A stretch of 5,904 bases of DNA from Actinomycetota bacterium (GTDB taxonomy: Bacteria > Actinomycetota > Actinomycetes > S36-B12 > UBA5976), in contig JAPLBX010000102.1 of the NCBI GenBank assembly GCA_026392535.1, forward strand, positions 1 to 5,904. The letters run 5' to 3'. The translations under genes and the position numbers were made by a program. How positions within the stretch are numbered: the first letter of the stretch is position 1; the number at the start of each line of letters is the position of its first letter. Below the pieces are notes generated by a model. That model was not told where the DNA came from. It did no database searches and worked only from the letters and a program-made list of their open reading frames with translations. Positions 5,748-5,904 of this stretch are shown here, piece after piece.

Positions 5748-5904
5748 ATGAAATTTCAGAGACGATATCTTTTATGGTCTGCGCAAGCGGCCGGGTCACT
5801 AAACCAGCATTCTATGGAACATCTGGCCTTGTTCACACAACCCAACGTTCCAGTCGAAGAAGCTTTTGGACGTGCCGATTTAGTTTGGGTCGGTGGCGGA
5901 TCGG
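5748..5904 (+). CDS. 5' end of a peptidase E-like (S51) protein, possibly N-terminally short
   Basis: The frame runs from ATG 5748 off the end of the window, giving 52 residues. The stretch MEHLALFTQPN ... FGRADLVWVGGGS resembles the region before and at the VGGGN/S motif of peptidase E and related class-I glutamine-amidotransferase-like proteins (Asp-specific dipeptidases of family S51, with a catalytic Ser further downstream). In typical members this motif lies near residue 80-90, after an N-terminal glycine-rich strand and a PTA(S/A) segment. Here it is at residue 48-52 and neither preceding element appears in any frame upstream, so the N terminus seems shortened or replaced. An in-frame ATG at 5706 would add 14 residues that do not restore the motif. 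The -10 element eight bases upstream favours 5748. The catalytic residues lie outside the window, so activity cannot be judged. Confidence 0.55.
   Translation, partial: MKFQRRYLLWSAQAAGSLNQHSMEHLALFTQPNVPVEEAFGRADLVWVGGGS

Overview
The window looks like chromosomal DNA from a low-to-mid GC, streamlined actinobacterium. A freshwater planktonic lineage such as the Nanopelagicales/acI group would fit, but that is inference. It rests on four things: an Excalibur calcium-binding tail on a NERD-domain protein, GTG starts on the exported proteins, two start codons placed as if on leaderless transcripts, and very tight convergent gene junctions. No RNA gene, insertion sequence, CRISPR array or phage gene is visible, and no gene-free stretch exceeds about 170 bases.

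Layout, left to right. (1) The 3' end of an unrecognised plus-strand gene (1-366) runs 20 bases into (2) a minus-strand secreted protein with a lamin-tail domain (347-1069). (3) Upstream of that on the minus strand is a class-III PLP aminotransferase of the glutamate-1-semialdehyde aminomutase type (1126-2538). It is preceded by a good candidate promoter and a striking cluster of TGGTTA inverted repeats. (4) Next is a minus-strand secreted YVTN/YncE-like beta-propeller (2707-3810). (5) Divergent from it across 82 bases is an exported histidine phosphatase (3893-4672). (6) That gene meets, with no intervening base, a minus-strand NERD-transmembrane-Excalibur protein (4673-5668). (7) Divergent from that, the 5' end of a plus-strand gene resembling the middle of peptidase E (family S51) runs off the window (5748-5904).

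Three and perhaps four of the seven proteins act at or beyond the cytoplasmic membrane: the lamin-tail protein, the beta-propeller, the phosphatase and the NERD-Excalibur protein. The region is therefore best read as a loose set of cell-envelope genes around one metabolic aminotransferase, not as an evident single pathway or defence system. The parts most worth following up are the TGGTTA operator-like array with its odd leader, the NERD-Excalibur architecture, the shared leaderless promoter layout at 3893 and 5748, and the apparently shortened peptidase-E-like start.
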